Assembly: GCF_900104925.1 (NCBI RefSeq)
Contig: NZ_LT629735.1
Coordinates: 2,835,001 to 2,899,000, forward strand
Origin: Opitutus sp. GAS368
GTDB lineage: Bacteria > Verrucomicrobiota > Verrucomicrobiia > Opitutales > Opitutaceae
Reading direction: 5' to 3'
Length of the DNA: 64,000 nt
Shown here piece by piece: positions 62,427-64,000 of this stretch. Under the pieces are notes generated by a model, which saw only the letters and a program-made list of their open reading frames with translations, ran no database searches and was not told where the DNA came from. The first letter of the stretch is position 1. Each line of letters begins with the position of its first letter. The translations under genes were made by a program, and so were the position numbers.

Positions 62427-62510
62427 TCGGAGGTTGGAAGACACACCCTGGCCCGCGGCTCTGCCGGAAGCCGCACTTGCTTTTTGAAGCAGGAAAACTA
62501 TCCCAGATTC

Positions 62511-62720
62511 ATGCCTTCCGCTGTCGCACCCAAGCCTGCTTCCACCCGTGGTCACCGGGCGGCGGGGCGCAAACTCGCGGGTGCGGAGATCCGGAGCCGG
62601 CTGGAGCAGATTGAACTGGCGACGGTAAGCGCATTGCGGGCATTGCAGATGGATATCGATGGTGACGAGGGCACTCCCTCGGCCACCGTGATCAAGCGGG
62701 CCCGGGCGGGTCTGCGGTGA
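62511..62720 (+). CDS. Putative antitoxin (upstream partner of the ParE-like protein)
   Basis: 69 residues, basic N-terminus and a helical centre (RSRLEQIELATVSALRALQM). Not recognised as a known antitoxin family, but its stop overlaps the start of the ParE-like gene by 4 bp (GTGA), the normal order for parDE-type pairs. The ATG at 62511 is used; a TTG at 62484 has a better-placed AG-rich stretch and would add 9 residues. Confidence 0.6.
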   Translation: MPSAVAPKPASTRGHRAAGRKLAGAEIRSRLEQIELATVSALRALQMDIDGDEGTPSATVIKRARAGLR

Positions 62721-63004
62721 AGGCGAGCTTCAACCGGCTGGCGGAGGCGGAGTTGATCGCGGCGGCGCGCTATCTGCAAACCGAAGCCGGATTAGGCCGG
62801 GAGTTCTTGAATGAGTATCAGGCTTGGGAGGGGCGCACCCGCCGGTTTCCCGCGTCATGTCCGGAGATCGCGCCCGGCGTCCGTTGCGGTTTTCTGAAGC
62901 GGTTCAAATATCATGTCACCTACACCATCCGGGGCGACACCCTGCGGATTCTGTATGTGCGTTCCGCCCGACAGGCTCCGTTAAGAAATCTGCTGCGCGG
63001 TTAG
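62717..63004 (+). CDS. ParE/RelE-superfamily toxin-like protein
   Basis: 95 residues with the ParE-type order: helix-helix-strand (FNRLAEAELIAAARYLQTEAGLG), a helical pair and the strand triplet FLKRFKYHVTYTIRGDTLRILYVRSARQ that ends the fold. ParE toxins target DNA gyrase; RelE types cut mRNA. Starts with GTG overlapping the putative antitoxin. Located beside the densest repeat region of the window. Confidence 0.8.
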   Translation: MKASFNRLAEAELIAAARYLQTEAGLGREFLNEYQAWEGRTRRFPASCPEIAPGVRCGFLKRFKYHVTYTIRGDTLRILYVRSARQAPLRNLLRG

Positions 63005-63053
63005 CCGGCGGTTCATCAGATCAGGGCAACCTCACTCTTATTTAACAGGCTCT

Positions 63054-64000
63054 CTAGGGCGCACCGGGCGCGCCCTCGGGCAGCGTCGGCAACCGGAGCA
63101 GCCGGCGGGCGCCGTTGATAACCTTGTCCCACTGCAAGGCCGGGCCCGGGTCGGTCTTGTTGGTCTGGATGTGGTAATGGCCGAGCACCCCGTGGTATTT
63201 CGCGAGGTCGTCGTCCGCCAGCTTCTGCGGGATCAGCCGGCCCTTGGCGTCGCGGGGGTAGTCGCAGGTGATGTTCGGGAAGACCTTGCAGAGCGTGGCG
63301 GTGAGGCGGATCAACGCGGCGTATTGCTGCGGCGTGAAGTCGTATTGTTCGAGCGCCTCGCCTTGGATGACCCCGTGCACGGGGTCGGGCCGGGCGGGAT
63401 GGCCGGTGAAGCCCGGCGTGCGGAACATCGGGTCGCCGAGCTTCTCCGGCACCTTGATGTAGGGCTGCCCCTTGGCGTCGCGCGGATACCAGTCGTCGAG
63501 CGGCTGCCGCTCCTTGGCCGGGTAGGCGCCGATGTTCGCGATCTCGATGCCGATGGAGCGGTCGTTGCTGATCGTGGCATGCCGGGCGCGCTCCTTGAGG
63601 TCGAGCGTCTGGTAGATGGTGCCGTCGAGATCCAGCATGAAGTGGACGCTCAGGTCGCGGTGGTCCTGCAAGGTGTTGAAGCAATACCTGCTGATGCCCG
63701 CCACGTCGTAGTGCAGGACGAACTGGTCCACGACGCGCTGCAGCGCCGGCAGGTCCCAGCCGCCGCCACGGTGGAGTTCGATTTCCTCCGGGGTCAGCGA
63801 TTTCTGCCGCAGGCTGTAGCGGTTGGGCGACCCGAACTTGGGCAGCGCGGCGATCGTCTTGTCCCAGTCGCTCTCGGCGAAGGGCGCGAAGCGCCGCTCG
63901 ACGCGGTAGGCGTCGTAACCGCCCGGATCCATCCAGGTCACGACCTTCGTGCCGGTGTGGAAGAGCTGGCCGGCGACGACAATCTCGTCCCCCTTGCGCG
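63054..64000 (-). CDS. N-acetylmuramoyl-L-alanine amidase (Ami_2), 5' end outside the window
   Basis: At least 315 residues visible; the frame stays open to the last base, and residues upstream of the first ATG/GTG (ending GTKVVTWMDPGG) read as coding, so the N-terminus is beyond the window. Ami_2/AmpD-type zinc residues: His in FVLHYDVAG, GIEIANIG with the Glu, and LGHYHIQTNKTDPG with His and Asp. It cuts the MurNAc-L-Ala bond, freeing stem peptides from glycan. Convergent with the toxin-like gene, and the last member of the peptidoglycan locus visible here. Confidence 0.9.
   Translation of the reverse strand, partial: RKGDEIVVAGQLFHTGTKVVTWMDPGGYDAYRVERRFAPFAESDWDKTIAALPKFGSPNRYSLRQKSLTPEEIELHRGGGWDLPALQRVVDQFVLHYDVAGISRYCFNTLQDHRDLSVHFMLDLDGTIYQTLDLKERARHATISNDRSIGIEIANIGAYPAKERQPLDDWYPRDAKGQPYIKVPEKLGDPMFRTPGFTGHPARPDPVHGVIQGEALEQYDFTPQQYAALIRLTATLCKVFPNITCDYPRDAKGRLIPQKLADDDLAKYHGVLGHYHIQTNKTDPGPALQWDKVINGARRLLRLPTLPEGAPGAP

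Noticed and set aside
61538-62510. CRISPR array
   Set aside because: Repeats here are inverted, differ from each other and lack regular spacers; they are palindromic elements.

Overview
The window reads as a high-GC chromosomal segment from a Verrucomicrobiota bacterium, most likely of the Opitutales/Opitutaceae (Opitutus or Lacunisphaera type). The grounds are the gene order rplY-pth-rpsF-ssb-rplI-dnaB-bamA-ompH-lpxD-prs, complete outer-membrane and peptidoglycan genes, several sodium:solute symporters with no PTS, and long imperfect palindromes in many intergenic gaps. This placement is inference; the rRNA fragment at the left edge could settle it.

Layout. 1-1.3 kb: 3' part of 23S rRNA, 5S rRNA and a strong terminator. 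1.3-9 kb: exported amidohydrolase, trypsin-like/PDZ protease, exported vWA protein, CPA1 cation:proton antiporter, tandem-domain PPK2 kinase and a small unknown gene. 9-12.8 kb: ArsR regulator with a perfect operator palindrome, driving SRPBCC, tandem SRPBCC, RibD-like, VOC and DoxX-like genes. 12.8-18.7 kb: BON-domain protein, FKBP lipoprotein, a wrecked esterase gene, an ECF sigma/anti-sigma pair, and a Tat-exported phosphoesterase with a DUF2231-like membrane protein and a c-type cytochrome. 18.7-31.9 kb: a polyuronate-type sugar locus (SDR, Gfo/Idh dehydrogenase, two TIM-barrel isomerases, GH88, XRE-cupin regulator, alginate lyase, hydroxyacid dehydrogenase, SSS symporter, LacI regulator) with a PafA-like phosphatase. 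31.97-43.5 kb: tRNA-Asn, then the housekeeping run from rplY to a Do-family protease. 43.6-44.2 kb: pyrE.

44.4-64 kb carries the most coherent and least ordinary content, a peptidoglycan-fragment scavenging and recycling locus: a metallo-beta-lactamase-fold protein, an L-Ala-D/L-Glu epimerase, an SSS symporter, a 993-residue exported fusion of N-acyl-D-amino-acid deacylase with a PBP4-type D,D-peptidase, a NagX-like membrane protein, a TonB-dependent receptor, an M20 carboxypeptidase, anmK, murQ, a DigH-like glycosidase lipoprotein and (cut by the window end) an N-acetylmuramoyl-L-alanine amidase. Together they could cut stems and glycans outside or in the periplasm, import the pieces, and convert anhydroMurNAc and L-Ala-D-Glu to central metabolites.

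Two further patterns stand out. An element of about 105 nt occurs twice (5.3 and 15.3 kb) with conserved stem and blocks but divergent loop, a candidate structured RNA. At least twenty long palindromic repeats of several families occupy gaps; some are nested in one another, one is inserted in frame in an SDR gene, and one separates two possible start codons of the DigH-like gene. No transposase, integrase or CRISPR array was seen.
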